64,000 bases of DNA, taken from Viola odorata (lineage: Eukaryota > Streptophyta > Magnoliopsida > Malpighiales > Violaceae). The notes beneath the pieces are model-generated. The model had not been told where the DNA came from. It worked only from the letters and a program-made list of their open reading frames with translations, and did not search any database. The stretch lies in NCBI GenBank assembly GCA_963691705.1, contig OY829537.1:59186304-59250303 (forward strand), read 5' to 3'. The first letter of the stretch is position 1, and every line of letters starts with the position of its first letter. This document shows positions 44,448-56,863 of the stretch, piece after piece. Position numbers and translations under genes: made by a program.

Positions 44448-45025
44448 TGATAAGATTTGAATTCTTTGCCGAAGGGTAGACGGGAAAATGACTTCCTGGA
44501 CTCACCGTCTGTGGCCGTCCGGTGTACCTGCAAAGCGCCGGAGGGGGTCCCCGGCGTAAACACTCCGATGCCTAAGTCAGTACGGGTAGTGAAAATAGCA
44601 AAGCTTTGGCCAGCAATCTTAGCTTACCTTCTTCCTTGATTGTGGGGGTATTTATAGGCGAAAAGTAGAGTGTTTTTCTGGAGGGCTCGGCCATAAAGAG
44701 TGCTAACGGGCATGTCAGGTGGTTGAAATTCCCCGTCAACGGTGTGTTATCATTGCGCTAGATATATATGGGGGTAGGCGTTACCTAAGCAAGGTAACGC
44801 CTATGCTCCTCATGGGACGCCATGTTTGGCCTGGGATGGGATAACGCCGCGTGTCATGACAAAGTGACGTGTGGGACCCCCTCGCTGATGTTGACTATCC
44901 CAGTGTTGATCGCATGGAGAGAGGCGATAGTCTCGAGGTTGTCTGTCCGGTAGGGACAACAGCTTTTTACCCCTAACGCGGGGTATAAGAGGAAAATGCC
45001 CTTGGTGTTAAGTATATTGCTATCA
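44448..45025 (-). repeat. 3' LTR of a second, - strand Tat element
   Basis: 578 bp with TG..CA ends. On - it resembles the LTR of the 12-27.8 kb Tat element: start TGATAGCAAT, a CTCCGGCGC block, CCCTTCGGCA, end CTTATCA. Just outside the LTR, TCGGGCTCATTTTCGG and GGCTTATGA match the sequence before the other 3' LTR. It lies inside the RT of the Ty3/gypsy pol on -. Confidence 0.75.
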
Positions 45026-45166
45026 TAAGCCAAACCGAAAATGAGCCCGAGTGTTCACCAAGGGCTACCGCTTCATCTCCAATCTGGCCGACTTAACAGT
45101 TTTTTACGTGTTGGGATGATTCATTTGCCGAGAAATATGCCTCTTCCAACCGTCGTTCTTCTAAGC

Positions 45167-45174
45167 CTATAAAT
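45167..45174 (+). promoter_or_regulatory. TATA box of the small Tat antisense ORF (second copy)
   Basis: CTATAAAT, 63-70 bp before the ATG at 45237; same box and spacing as in the 27.05-kb copy. Confidence 0.55.
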
Positions 45175-45236
45175 TATCTTTCTACCGCGCTGGCTTTTTT
45201 CGCAACCATTTTTTCATTTTCCTTGATATTTTTATT

Positions 45237-45620
45237 ATGGATGATCTTACGAGGAACTTTCTAATCTCGAAGGCGCACGGCTTGAAGAATCTCACTGAGG
45301 CTGACATTGGTTTCCTGGAGACCATGGTGAGGAAGACTTCTGAAGATATCATGGAGCTTCAGGGGATGATGACCCCTCTCCTATCCAGGCAACTTGCTAC
45401 TTCCCTAAAGGATTTTAACCCTTTGGAGAGTGTGACAAAGCTAGCCGCCACTGTCTCTCACATCGAGGTGGTGATTACCATGCTGCGGTGCAGGAAAGAC
45501 CTGTTGGGGTGTTGCTTGAAGGGAATGAGGGTTGGTTCCTCGGAGTTGTCCTCTGTTATAGACGCCCTGAGGGAGGTTCCCGAGGTGCCAGGAGAAGACG
45601 ATGTTGGGTCTCATGCCTGA
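45237..45620 (+). CDS. Small conserved Tat antisense ORF, second copy
   Basis: Intact 127-residue frame, homologous and equal in length to the ORF at 26991-26608. Conserved stretches are MDDLTRNFLISKAHGLKNLT, DFNPLESVTKLAA, RKDLLGCCLKGMRV and EVPEVPGEDDVGS. Its orientation is opposite to the Tat element that carries it, again with the start facing the 3' LTR. Both copies remain open although the elements around them have decayed, which hints at constraint but is only two sequences. No known domain. Confidence 0.65.
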   Translation: MDDLTRNFLISKAHGLKNLTEADIGFLETMVRKTSEDIMELQGMMTPLLSRQLATSLKDFNPLESVTKLAATVSHIEVVITMLRCRKDLLGCCLKGMRVGSSELSSVIDALREVPEVPGEDDVGSHA

Positions 45621-46129
45621 TTGTCAACCGCCGTCTCTTTGTTTTTATGCTTTCTGTGTACGCGCTCGGGCGCTTAGGCCGTTCAGGCCATATATAAATA
45701 AAATGTTGTTTCAATTATTGCACCATCTTCTACTTTTGATATCTTGCTGCTTGCTGCGCTAGTTAGGTGCGGTTGCTATAAGCCCAACCGAAAATGAGTC
45801 TTTCTCGGGATATAGTGCTGCAGTGCCTACATTCTGAAAATCAGCCATAAATGTTTTGTTCAACTGTTCCTTGCGCCGCATTCTCAGTGGTGGGTGGTTG
45901 GGCGGTTTTTTGGCGCCTTTTGATTGGCGCAATTTCCGAGCGGGCGTGATTGTGCCGGATCGGATTCTGCAATTATGATTGTTATTCTCCAGGCACATTA
46001 ATTGCTTAAAGGGGCACGCGAAGAGATCGGAGTATCTCTTTGCCACAGCTATTCAATGGAGTTTCTCTCCTTTTTTTGTTCATCTTCTTCTTCTTATTTC
46101 TCTACCCAGATTGCCTCAATTCGCATTAT

Positions 46130-46464
46130 ATGGAGATTGCTGAGCGCGAGCCTCCATCTACTCCTCTAACTTCTCCAGATTTCGATGGTCCTCCTTCTCC
46201 TTCATGCCTAAAAAGGCGATTCCCTCACCGCGAAGGTCGTGAAAGGTCAAAAAGGAAGGTTTCTAAAGCAGTTAACACACCTTCTGCTTTCTCTGCGGCC
46301 CCTACGCGAAAGGGTGATGAATCATTTTCTCATGTTAATCATTTTTCAGCAAAAGATTCTTCTCGTGATGCTGGTTCTGAAGCGACGGATGCTATTGTTG
46401 CGGAAGGGCCGGGTTCGACGCTGTTAGGTCAAGAGAAGAGAGTTGACGAGCCTATCATTATTTG
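46130..46464 (+). pseudogene. Proline-rich Tat antisense ORF, second copy, cut by the EPRV
   Basis: MEIAEREPPSTPLTSPDFDG matches the proline-rich antisense ORF 3 of the other Tat element (DSLPTPPTSPDSDHPP), followed by a basic stretch (HREGRERSKRKVSKAV). The frame runs into EPRV sequence at about 46453 and ends at a viral stop, so its true C-terminus is lost. Confidence 0.5.
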
Positions 46465-48005
46465 AAGGATGGTCAAATTCTTTTCTCAATCTTCCTTTAT
46501 CAATTTCGTACTTTTTGGTGATTACATTTATCTAATTTGTATATCTCATATCACTTTCTGTAGGTGATGGAGATCTGACTACTTCTTGCTCACAAGTTTG
46601 AAAAGTATTTTGGTCTGTGTAAATAGGTCTGGGTATAGTCCTATTGAAGTCTACTCCTGCTAAATTTATTCCTGTTCAAATAGAGTTTGACTGACTTCTA
46701 ATAAGTCTAGATCTCGGTACCTCGAGACTGCTAGCCGATCTTCTAGAGGTGCTCATGTTTGAGGATTCTAGTGGTCTAAATTCTGTTATATTAATTCTTC
46801 GTCTATGGGGTTCAAATATTAATCTAATATTTCCTTCGTCATCTTCTTCCGTCCTTGCAGGTTAGGTTCTAGGTACGAGTGATTGGGATTCATTTATTCG
46901 TGGTAAAATCCATTCGTCTGGAAAGGATACTTGATTCCATTGTAAAAGTTTTGGAGTTTGTATCATAGCATGTTCAGTATTGGCTTCTATTAAAAGGGAT
47001 TCATTTTTGGGTGAATGTCTTAAAGCTCTTGGGTTTATGTTGGTGGACATAACCTTGTAATAGATTCTGTATATCAAAGCTACACCTTTAGAACCTTCAA
47101 TCATGTTGTCTAAAGCATCGATATTTAGAACTAAGACTTTTAGTATGTTAGGATCTGTCAATGAAATTGTAAAGTTTGGGTAGCAATTTAGATAGACTGG
47201 TCCTCGTGTCAAGTTTGACTAAAATATAGTCAATAGGGAGTCATTAAACTTTTAAATCTTGCATCTCTTAAACACATTAGGATAGGAGTATCCATTCCTA
47301 ACCGGTATAAAGGTTTGGCGGCTATTTGTACTAATCCAATATGTAAGAATTTATATTTCTTTCTAAAATTCCTGATTTGTCTTTCTTCAATCATTTGAAT
47401 TGTCTTTTGTAAGGAGTTTACTGGAACTGTTCTTTCTGTCATTTCTATGACATAGTCGTGAAATAACTTAAAAGATCCTATTTCGTATATGCCTTTTACC
47501 TTTTCTTTAGGAATCGTCCAATTTCTAAGCTGTTGTTCTATTTTTGCAATATGCACTTCTTGTCTATTATAGTCATCTAAATCGTCATGTTCTTCAGGCT
47601 TATTATTATCATTGTTATTGCTGGAACTGCCAAAGAGACTACTAATTCTCTCCATGTTGTCAGAGATTAACAACTAACTTTCCGCTGGGATAAAGATAAG
47701 GTTATTCTAATCCTTCTTTTCCTCTTACTATAGTAGGTTTCGGGTAAATTCATCGGGACCACCACCGGGACCACCTACCTCACCGGGCTTTACGGCTAAA
47801 CCAACGAATTTAACGGCTGACCAACGCCGAAGTTACCTAAAACTTCCTGTGGTGAGAGTTTGGAAGAGTTTGAACTTCCTTACCCTTTCCCCCTCTAGAA
47901 AGAGAGCTACTTGGCTCCGCTACCATTTCTGAACCGGATCGTCGTCGAAGATAAGTTTCATCATTTTGAGGTATGTAAAGGTCAGGGTTAAGGCCTTCAG
48001 TCTCG
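46453..48005 (-). pseudogene. EPRV inverted arm 1: polyprotein tail, intergenic region and movement protein region
   Basis: Read on - from 48005: a short coding tail (YIPQNDETYLRRRSGSEMVA) ending near 47834, an intergenic stretch of about 180 bp, an ATG at 47655 (MERISSLFGSSSNNNDNNK), and the movement-protein domain (FLHIGLVQIAAKPLYRLGMD; YLNCYPNFTISLTDPNILK; GVALIYRIYYKVMSTN) to a stop at 46862, then linker sequence to the border at ~46453. Movement proteins move caulimovirids between plant cells through plasmodesmata. One frame break near 47230 is shared with the + copies; two others found in the + copies are absent here. Confidence 0.8.
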
Positions 48006-48088
48006 ACTAATAAATTAATTAAGAGGAACAAACTTCAAGAACCTGACCCAAATACCCCTGGACAAATCTATACTACACATGCTTTAGC
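48006..48088 (+). other. Spacer of the EPRV inverted repeat
   Basis: 83 bp between CGAGACTG-type arm ends (48005 left, 48089 right). It reads open on + into the tail (EPDPNTPGQIYTTHALA), so it belongs to the right-hand copy. The same spacer recurs at 51446-51528 and 54886-54968. Confidence 0.75.
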
Positions 48089-48438
48089 CGAGACTGAAGG
48101 CCTTAACCCTGACCTTTACATACCTCAAAATGATGGAACTTATCTTCGACGACAATCCGGTTCAGAAATGGTAGCGGAGCCAAGTAGCTCTCTTTCCAGA
48201 GGGGGGAAGCGTAAGGAAGTTCAAACTCTTCCAAAATCTCACCACAGGAAGTTTTAGGTAACTTCGGCGTTGGTCAGCCGTTAAATCCGTTGGTTTAGCC
48301 GTAAGGCCCGGTGAGGTAGGTGGTCCCGGTGGTAGTCCCGACGAATTTACCCGAAACCTACTATAGTAAGAGGAAAAGAAGGATTAGAATAACCTTATCT
48401 TTATCCCAGTGAAAAGTTAGTTGTTAATCTCTGACATC

Positions 48439-49970
48439 ATGGAGAGAATTAGTAGTCTCTTTGGAAGTTCCAGCAATAACAATGATAATAATAAGCATGA
48501 AGAACAAGATGATTTAGATGACTATAATAGACAAGAAGGGCATATTGCAAAAATAGAACAACAGCTTAGAAATTGGACGATTCCTAAAGAAAAGGTAAAA
48601 GACATACGAAATAGGATCTTTTAAGTTATTTCACGACTATGTCATAGAAATGACAGAAAGAACAGTTCCAGTAAACTCCTTACAAAAGACAATTCAAATG
48701 ATTGAAGAAAGACAAATCAGGAATTTTAGAAAGAAATATAAATTCTTACATATTGGATTAGTACAAATAGCCGCCAAACCTTTATACCGGTTAGGAATGG
48801 ATACTCCTATCCTAATGTGCAAGATTCAAAAGTTTTAATGACTCCCTATTGACTATATTTCAGTCAAACTTGACACGAGGACCATTCTATCTAAATTGCT
48901 ACCCAAACTTTACAGTTTCATTGACAGATCCCAACATACTAAAAGTCTTAGTTCTAAATATCGATACTTTAGACAACATGATTGAAGGTTCTAAAGGTGT
49001 AGCTTTGATATACAGAATCTATTACAAGGTGATGTCCACCAACATAAACCCATGAGCTTTAAGACATTCACCCAAAAATGAATCCCTTTTAATAGAAGCC
49101 AATACTGAACATGCTATGATACAAACTCCAAAACTTTTACAATGGAATCAAGTATCCTTTCCAGACGAATGGATTTTACCACGAATAAATGAATCCCAAT
49201 CACTCGTACCTAGAACCTAACCTACAAGGACGGAAGAAGATGACGAAGGAAATATTAGATTAATATTTGAACCCCATAGACGGAGCATTAATATAACAGA
49301 ATTTAAACCACTAGAATCCTCAAACATGATCACCTCTAGAAGATCGGCTAGCAGTCTTGAGGTACCGAGATCTAGACTTATTAGAAGTCAGTCAAACTCT
49401 GTTTTAACAGGAATTAATTTAGCAGGAGTAGACTTCAATAGGACTATACCCAGACCTATTTACACAGACCAAACTACTTTTCAAACTTGTGAGCAAGAAC
49501 TAGTCAGATCTCCATCACCTACAGAAAGTGATATGAGATATACAAATCAGATAATTGTAATCACCAAAAAGTACGAAATTGATAAAGGAAGATTGAGAAA
49601 AGAATTTGACCATCCTTCAAATAATGATATAAGAACCCACTTTTTTAATTATTTCACAAAGGAACAAAAGGACAGTATTAGAGAACAGTTTTATACGTAT
49701 CTAAATGGAGTTCAGACACATGTACCTTTTTTCACGTGGTTCAAAAGACATCGAGAATTATTAGATACAAAAAATATAAATGTCATAAAAACACAGATTC
49801 AAACATGGAAAACTACTACTAATACGGAAATAAATGCGGTATATCCACCTTTTGAAGAAATCAAGATAAAACACTTCAACCATGATATTTTAGCATCACC
49901 AAAAAGAGATGTAGAAGAAGAAAACCGAGAAGTGAAATTAAAAGACAAAAAATATTCAATCCCAGAATAA
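48439..49970 (+). pseudogene. EPRV movement protein and linker region, copy 1
   Basis: Start at 48439 (MERISSLFGSSSNNNDNNK). Movement-protein blocks FLHIGLVQIAAKPLYRLGMD and YLNCYPNFTVSLTDPNILK are split over three frames: a two-base loss near 48608, a longer loss near 48822, and a break near 48850. A TGA at 49052 stands where the opposite arm has Arg, and a TAA lies near 49218. The frame then continues as a linker with SRRSASSLEVPRSRLIRSQS and a charged helical part to the stop at 49970. Non-functional. Confidence 0.8.
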
Positions 49971-49983
49971 TTATACTAATATC

Positions 49984-50849
49984 ATGCTTAATACTATGGC
50001 ACAACAGTTGAATACGATAGAAGAGAATACCCCTCCTAGAGTACACTATACGGGACACACCTATATAGGAGAAGGAAGTAAAGTTTCAATAGAAAAACCT
50101 TTAAAGATCAACAACCCCTTAATTAAACCTAATACGATACCAGGGTTTAAAGAAAACTTCAAACTCTCAAGAGAAGACGAGCTTTTAGGAAAAATCAGTC
50201 AAGAATTAGACAAACTAAATACAAGATCAAAACACCAGATTTCGGTGTTGACAAAAGAAAATTTAGAAGAAATAGCAGAACAATTTAAAGGACTAGAAAT
50301 AAATAAATTAAGAGGAACAAATTATCAAAGACCCAATATCAAACATTATTATCCAAGACCTTCCTTTCCTGACATGCAATCAAAAGATAAGAACACTAGA
50401 CAATAAAATAAATACGACGGTCTAAGCATTGACGAATGGAATTTAGATGGACAGAGTAAACATGATATAATGGGCATGCTGGCATCTATGCTAATAGCAG
50501 CTACGGCTCATAGGACAAGAAATAATACGGATAGACAAGTAGCTTATATATTAATGGCCGGATTTTCAGGAATGCTTAAAGGATGGTGGGATAATTATCT
50601 CACCCCAGCCGAAAAGCTAGCCATAATGAACGCTACTAAAATGGAAGAAAATGAAGAAGTAGAGGATGCAACAAATGTACTGATATTCTCTATACTAAAA
50701 TATTTTATAGGAAAACCTGAACAAATCCAGGAAGAAACTACAGAAATACTCATGAATTTGACTTGTCCAAAATTACAAGATTTTTCATGGTATAAAGACA
50801 TGTATTTGTCAAAAGTATTCTTAAAAGACGATTGCAACCTTCCTTTTTG
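49984..50849 (+). pseudogene. EPRV capsid region N-terminal part, copy 1 (truncated)
   Basis: Opens at 49984 (MLNTMAQQLNTIEENTPPR), with a TAA at 50404-50406 in the same frame, then the capsid core (MLASMLIAATAHRTRNNTD, YILMAGFSGMLKGWWDNYL) to DDCNLPF. There it is cut by the junction to the reversed arm of the next unit; the frame ends in antisense sequence at 50895. Confidence 0.8.
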
Positions 50850-51445
50850 TAAGGAGTTTACTGGAACTGTTCTTTCTGTCATTTCTATGACATAGTCGTG
50901 AAATAACTTAAAAGATCCTATTTCGTATATGCCTTTTACCTTTTCTTTAGGAATCGTCCAATTTCTAAGCTGTTGTTCTATTTTTGCAATATGCACTTCT
51001 TGTCTATTATAGTCATCTAAATCGTCATGTTCTTCAGGCTTATTATTATCATTGTTATTGCTGGAACTGCCAAAGAGACTACTAATTCTCTCCATGTTGT
51101 CAGAGATTAACAACTAACTTTCCGCTGGGATAAAGATAAGGTTATTCTAATCCTTCTTTTCCTCTTACTATAGTAGGTTTCGGGTAAATTCATCGGGACC
51201 ACCACCGGGACCACCTACCTCACCGGGCTTTACGGCTAAACCAACGAATTTAACGGCTGACCAACGCCGAAGTTACCTAAAACTTCCTGTGGTGAGAGTT
51301 TGGAAGAGTTTGAACTTCCTTACCCTTTCCCCCTCTAGAAAGAGAGCTACTTGGCTCCGCTACCATTTCTGAACCGGATCGTCGTCGAAGATAAGTTTCA
51401 TCATTTTGAGGTATGTAAAGGTCAGGGTTAAGGCCTTCAGTCTCG
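50850..51445 (-). pseudogene. EPRV inverted arm of unit 2
   Basis: Same content as the matching part of arm 1: movement-protein N-terminal ~80 residues on - (MERISSLFGSSSN.. to MTERTVPVNSLQK), intergenic region and polyprotein tail. It apparently lacks any difference from arm 1 over this span. Confidence 0.85.
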
Positions 51446-51878
51446 ACTAATAAATTAATTAAGAGGAACAAACTTCAAGAACCTGACCCAAATACCCCTG
51501 GACAAATCTATACTACACATGCTTTAGCCGAGACTGAAGGCCTTAACCCTGACCTTTACATACCTCAAAATGATGGAACTTATCTTCGACGACAATCCGG
51601 TTCAGAAATGGTAGCGGAGCCAAGTAGCTCTCTTTCCAGAGGGGGGAAGCGTAAGGAAGTTCAAACTCTTCCAAAATCTCACCACAGGAAGTTTTAGGTA
51701 ACTTCGGCGTTGGTCAGCCGTTAAATCCGTTGGTTTAGCCGTAAGGCCCGGTGAGGTAGGTGGTCCCGGTGGTAGTCCCGACGAATTTACCCGAAACCTA
51801 CTATAGTAAGAGGAAAAGAAGGATTAGAATAACCTTATCTTTATCCCAGTGAAAAGTTAGTTGTTAATCTCTGACATC

Positions 51879-53410
51879 ATGGAGAGAATTAGTAGTCTCT
51901 TTGGAAGTTCCAGCAATAACAATGATAATAATAAGCATGAAGAACAAGATGATTTAGATGACTATAATAGACAAGAAGGGCATATTGCAAAAATAGAACA
52001 ACAGCTTAGAAATTGGACGATTCCTAAAGAAAAGGTAAAAGACATACGAAATAGGATCTTTTAAGTTATTTCACGACTATGTCATAGAAATGACAGAAAG
52101 AACAGTTCCAGTAAACTCCTTACAAAAGACAATTCAAATGATTGAAGAAAGACAAATCAGGAATTTTAGAAAGAAATATAAATTCTTACATATTGGATTA
52201 GTACAAATAGCCGCCAAACCTTTATACCGGTTAGGAATGGATACTCCTATCCTAATGTGCAAGATTCAAAAGTTTTAATGACTCCCTATTGACTATATTT
52301 CAGTCAAACTTGACACGAGGACCATTCTATCTAAATTGCTACCCAAACTTTACAGTTTCATTGACAGATCCCAACATACTAAAAGTCTTAGTTCTAAATA
52401 TCGATACTTTAGACAACATGATTGAAGGTTCTAAAGGTGTAGCTTTGATATACAGAATCTATTACAAGGTGATGTCCACCAACATAAACCCATGAGCTTT
52501 AAGACATTCACCCAAAAATGAATCCCTTTTAATAGAAGCCAATACTGAACATGCTATGATACAAACTCCAAAACTTTTACAATGGAATCAAGTATCCTTT
52601 CCAGACGAATGGATTTTACCACGAATAAATGAATCCCAATCACTCGTACCTAGAACCTAACCTACAAGGACGGAAGAAGATGACGAAGGAAATATTAGAT
52701 TAATATTTGAACCCCATAGACGGAGCATTAATATAACAGAATTTAAACCACTAGAATCCTCAAACATGATCACCTCTAGAAGATCGGCTAGCAGTCTTGA
52801 GGTACCGAGATCTAGACTTATTAGAAGTCAGTCAAACTCTGTTTTAACAGGAATTAATTTAGCAGGAGTAGACTTCAATAGGACTATACCCAGACCTATT
52901 TACACAGACCAAACTACTTTTCAAACTTGTGAGCAAGAACTAGTCAGATCTCCATCACCTACAGAAAGTGATATGAGATATACAAATCAGATAATTGTAA
53001 TCACCAAAAAGTACGAAATTGATAAAGGAAGATTGAGAAAAGAATTTGACCATCCTTCAAATAATGATATAAGAACCCACTTTTTTAATTATTTCACAAA
53101 GGAACAAAAGGACAGTATTAGAGAACAGTTTTATACGTATCTAAATGGAGTTCAGACACATGTACCTTTTTTCACGTGGTTCAAAAGACATCGAGAATTA
53201 TTAGATACAAAAAATATAAATGTCATAAAAACACAGATTCAAACATGGAAAACTACTACTAATACGGAAATAAATGCGGTATATCCACCTTTTGAAGAAA
53301 TCAAGATAAAACACTTCAACCATGATATTTTAGCATCACCAAAAAGAGATGTAAAAGAAGAAAACCGAGAAGTGAAATTAAAAGACAAAAAATATTCAAT
53401 CCCAGAATAA
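51879..53410 (+). pseudogene. EPRV movement protein and linker region, copy 2
   Basis: Repeat of copy 1 at +3440 with the same stops and frameshifts. One visible change: Glu to Lys near the linker end (KRDVKEENRE). Confidence 0.85.
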
Positions 53411-53423
53411 TTATACTAATATC

Positions 53424-54289
53424 ATGCTTAATACTATGGCACAACAGTTGAATACGATAGAAGAGAATACCCCTCCTAGAGTACACTATACGGGACACAC
53501 CTATATAGGAGAAGGAAGTAAAGTTTCAATAGAAAAACCTTTAAAGATCAACAACCCCTTAATTAAACCTAATACGATACCAGGGTTTAAAGAAAACTTC
53601 AAACTCTCAAGAGAAGACGAGCTTTTAGGAAAAATCAGTCAAGAATTAGACAAACTAAATACAAGATCAAAACACCAGATTTCGGTGTTGACAAAAGAAA
53701 ATTTAGAAGAAATAGCAGAACAATTTAAAGGACTAGAAATAAATAAATTAAGAGGAACAAATTATCAAAGACCCAATATCAAACATTATTATCCAAGACC
53801 TTCCTTTCCTGACATGCAATCAAAAGATAAGAACACTAGACAATAAAATAAATACGACGGTCTAAGCATTGACGAATGGAATTTAGATGGACAGAGTAAA
53901 CATGATATAATGGGCATGCTGGCATCTATGCTAATAGCAGCTACGGCTCATAGGACAAGAAATAATACGGATAGACAAGTAGCTTATATATTAATGGCCG
54001 GATTTTCAGGAATGCTTAAAGGATGGTGGGATAATTATCTCACCCCAGCCGAAAAGCTAGCCATAATGAACGCTACTAAAATGGAAGAAAATGAAGAAGT
54101 AGAGGATGCAACAAATGTACTGATATTCTCTATACTAAAATATTTTATAGGAAAACCTGAACAAATCCAGGAAGAAACTACAGAAATACTCATGAATTTG
54201 ACTTGTCCAAAATTACAAGATTTTTCATGGTATAAAGACATGTATTTGTCAAAAGTATTCTTAAAAGACGATTGCAACCTTCCTTTTTG
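53424..54289 (+). pseudogene. EPRV capsid region N-terminal part, copy 2 (truncated)
   Basis: Identical in translation to copy 1, cut at the same capsid position by the next reversed arm. Confidence 0.85.
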
Positions 54290-54885
54290 TAAGGAGTTTA
54301 CTGGAACTGTTCTTTCTGTCATTTCTATGACATAGTCGTGAAATAACTTAAAAGATCCTATTTCGTATATGCCTTTTACCTTTTCTTTAGGAATCGTCCA
54401 ATTTCTAAGCTGTTGTTCTATTTTTGCAATATGCACTTCTTGTCTATTATAGTCATCTAAATCGTCATGTTCTTCAGGCTTATTATTATCATTGTTATTG
54501 CTGGAACTGCCAAAGAGACTACTAATTCTCTCCATGTTGTCAGAGATTAACAACTAACTTTCCGCTGGGATAAAGATAAGGTTATTCTAATCCTTCTTTT
54601 CCTCTTACTATAGTAGGTTTCGGGTAAATTCATCGGGACCACCACCGGGACCACCTACCTCACCGGGCTTTACGGCTAAACCAACGAATTTAACGGCTGA
54701 CCAACGCCGAAGTTACCTAAAACTTCCTGTGGTGAGAGTTTGGAAGAGTTTGAACTTCCTTACCCTTTCCCCCTCTAGAAAGAGAGCTACTTGGCTCCGC
54801 TACCATTTCTGAACCGGATCGTCGTCGAAGATAAGTTTCATCATTTTGAGGTATGTAAAGGTCAGGGTTAAGGCCTTCAGTCTCG
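54290..54885 (-). pseudogene. EPRV inverted arm of unit 3
   Basis: Third occurrence of the ~600-bp reversed movement-protein N-terminus, intergenic region and tail. Followed by the 83-bp spacer. Confidence 0.85.
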
Positions 54886-55318
54886 ACTAATAAATTAATT
54901 AAGAGGAACAAACTTCAAGAACCTGACCCAAATACCCCTGGACAAATCTATACTACACATGCTTTAGCCGAGACTGAAGGCCTTAACCCTGACCTTTACA
55001 TACCTCAAAATGATGGAACTTATCTTCGACGACAATCCGGTTCAGAAATGGTAGCGGAGCCAAGTAGCTCTCTTTCCAGAGGGGGGAAGCGTAAGGAAGT
55101 TCAAACTCTTCCAAAATCTCACCACAGGAAGTTTTAGGTAACTTCGGCGTTGGTCAGCCGTTAAATCCGTTGGTTTAGCCGTAAGGCCCGGTGAGGTAGG
55201 TGGTCCCGGTGGTAGTCCCGACGAATTTACCCGAAACCTACTATAGTAAGAGGAAAAGAAGGATTAGAATAACCTTATCTTTATCCCAGTGAAAAGTTAG
55301 TTGTTAATCTCTGACATC

Positions 55319-56850
55319 ATGGAGAGAATTAGTAGTCTCTTTGGAAGTTCCAGCAATAACAATGATAATAATAAGCATGAAGAACAAGATGATTTAGATG
55401 ACTATAATAGACAAGAAGGGCATATTGCAAAAATAGAACAACAGCTTAGAAATTGGACGATTCCTAAAGAAAAGGTAAAAGACATACGAAATAGGATCTT
55501 TTAAGTTATTTCACGACTATGTCATAGAAATGACAGAAAGAACAGTTCCAGTAAACTCCTTACAAAAGACAATTCAAATGATTGAAGAAAGACAAATCAG
55601 GAATTTTAGAAAGAAATATAAATTCTTACATATTGGATTAGTACAAATAGCCGCCAAACCTTTATACCGGTTAGGAATGGATACTCCTATCCTAATGTGC
55701 AAGATTCAAAAGTTTTAATGACTCCCTATTGACTATATTTCAGTCAAACTTGACACGAGGACCATTCTATCTAAATTGCTACCCAAACTTTACAGTTTCA
55801 TTGACAGATCCCAACATACTAAAAGTCTTAGTTCTAAATATCGATACTTTAGACAACATGATTGAAGGTTCTAAAGGTGTAGCTTTGATATACAGAATCT
55901 ATTACAAGGTGATGTCCACCAACATAAACCCATGAGCTTTAAGACATTCACCCAAAAATGAATCCCTTTTAATAGAAGCCAATACTGAACATGCTATGAT
56001 ACAAACTCCAAAACTTTTACAATGGAATCAAGTATCCTTTCCAGACGAATGGATTTTACCACGAATAAATGAATCCCAATCACTCGTACCTAGAACCTAA
56101 CCTACAAGGACGGAAGAAGATGACGAAGGAAATATTAGATTAATATTTGAACCCCATAGACGGAGCATTAATATAACAGAATTTAAACCACTAGAATCCT
56201 CAAACATGATCACCTCTAGAAGATCGGCTAGCAGTCTTGAGGTACCAAGATCTAGACTTATTAGAAGTCAGTCAAACTCTGTTTTAACAGGAATTAATTT
56301 AGCAGGAGTAGACTTCAATAGGACTATACCCAGACCTATTTACACAGACCAAAATACTTTTCAAACTTGTGAGCAAGAACTAGTCAGATCTCCATCACCT
56401 ACAGAAAGTGATATGAGATATACAAATCAGATAATTGTAATCACCAAAAAGTACGAAATTGATAAAGGAAGATTGAGAAAAGAATTTGACCATCCTTCAA
56501 ATAATGATATAAGAACCCACTTTTTTAATTATTTCACAAAGGAACAAAAGGACAGTATTAGAGAACAGTTTTATACGTATCTAAATGGAGTTCAGACACA
56601 TGTACCTTTTTTCACGTGGTTCAAAAGACATCGAGAATTATTAGATACAAAAAATATAAATGTCATAAAAACACAGATTCAAACATGGAAAACTACTACT
56701 AATACGGAAATAAATGCGGTATATCCACCTTTTGAAGAAATCAAGATAAAACACTTCAACCATGATATTTTAGCATCACCAAAAAGAGATGTAAAAGAAG
56801 AAAACCGAGAAGTGAAATTAAAAGACAAAAAATATTCAATCCCAGAATAA
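55319..56850 (+). pseudogene. EPRV movement protein and linker region, copy 3
   Basis: Repeat of copy 1 at +6880 with the same breaks. It has the Lys variant of copy 2 and one further change (TDQNTFQT instead of TDQTTFQT). Confidence 0.85.
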
Positions 56851-56863
56851 TTATACTAATATC

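Noticed and set aside
50595..51113. 172-residue - strand frame fusing capsid antisense with movement protein
   Set aside because: It crosses the artificial junction between forward and reversed virus. The N-terminal part is real movement-protein coding; the rest is antisense of the capsid gene.
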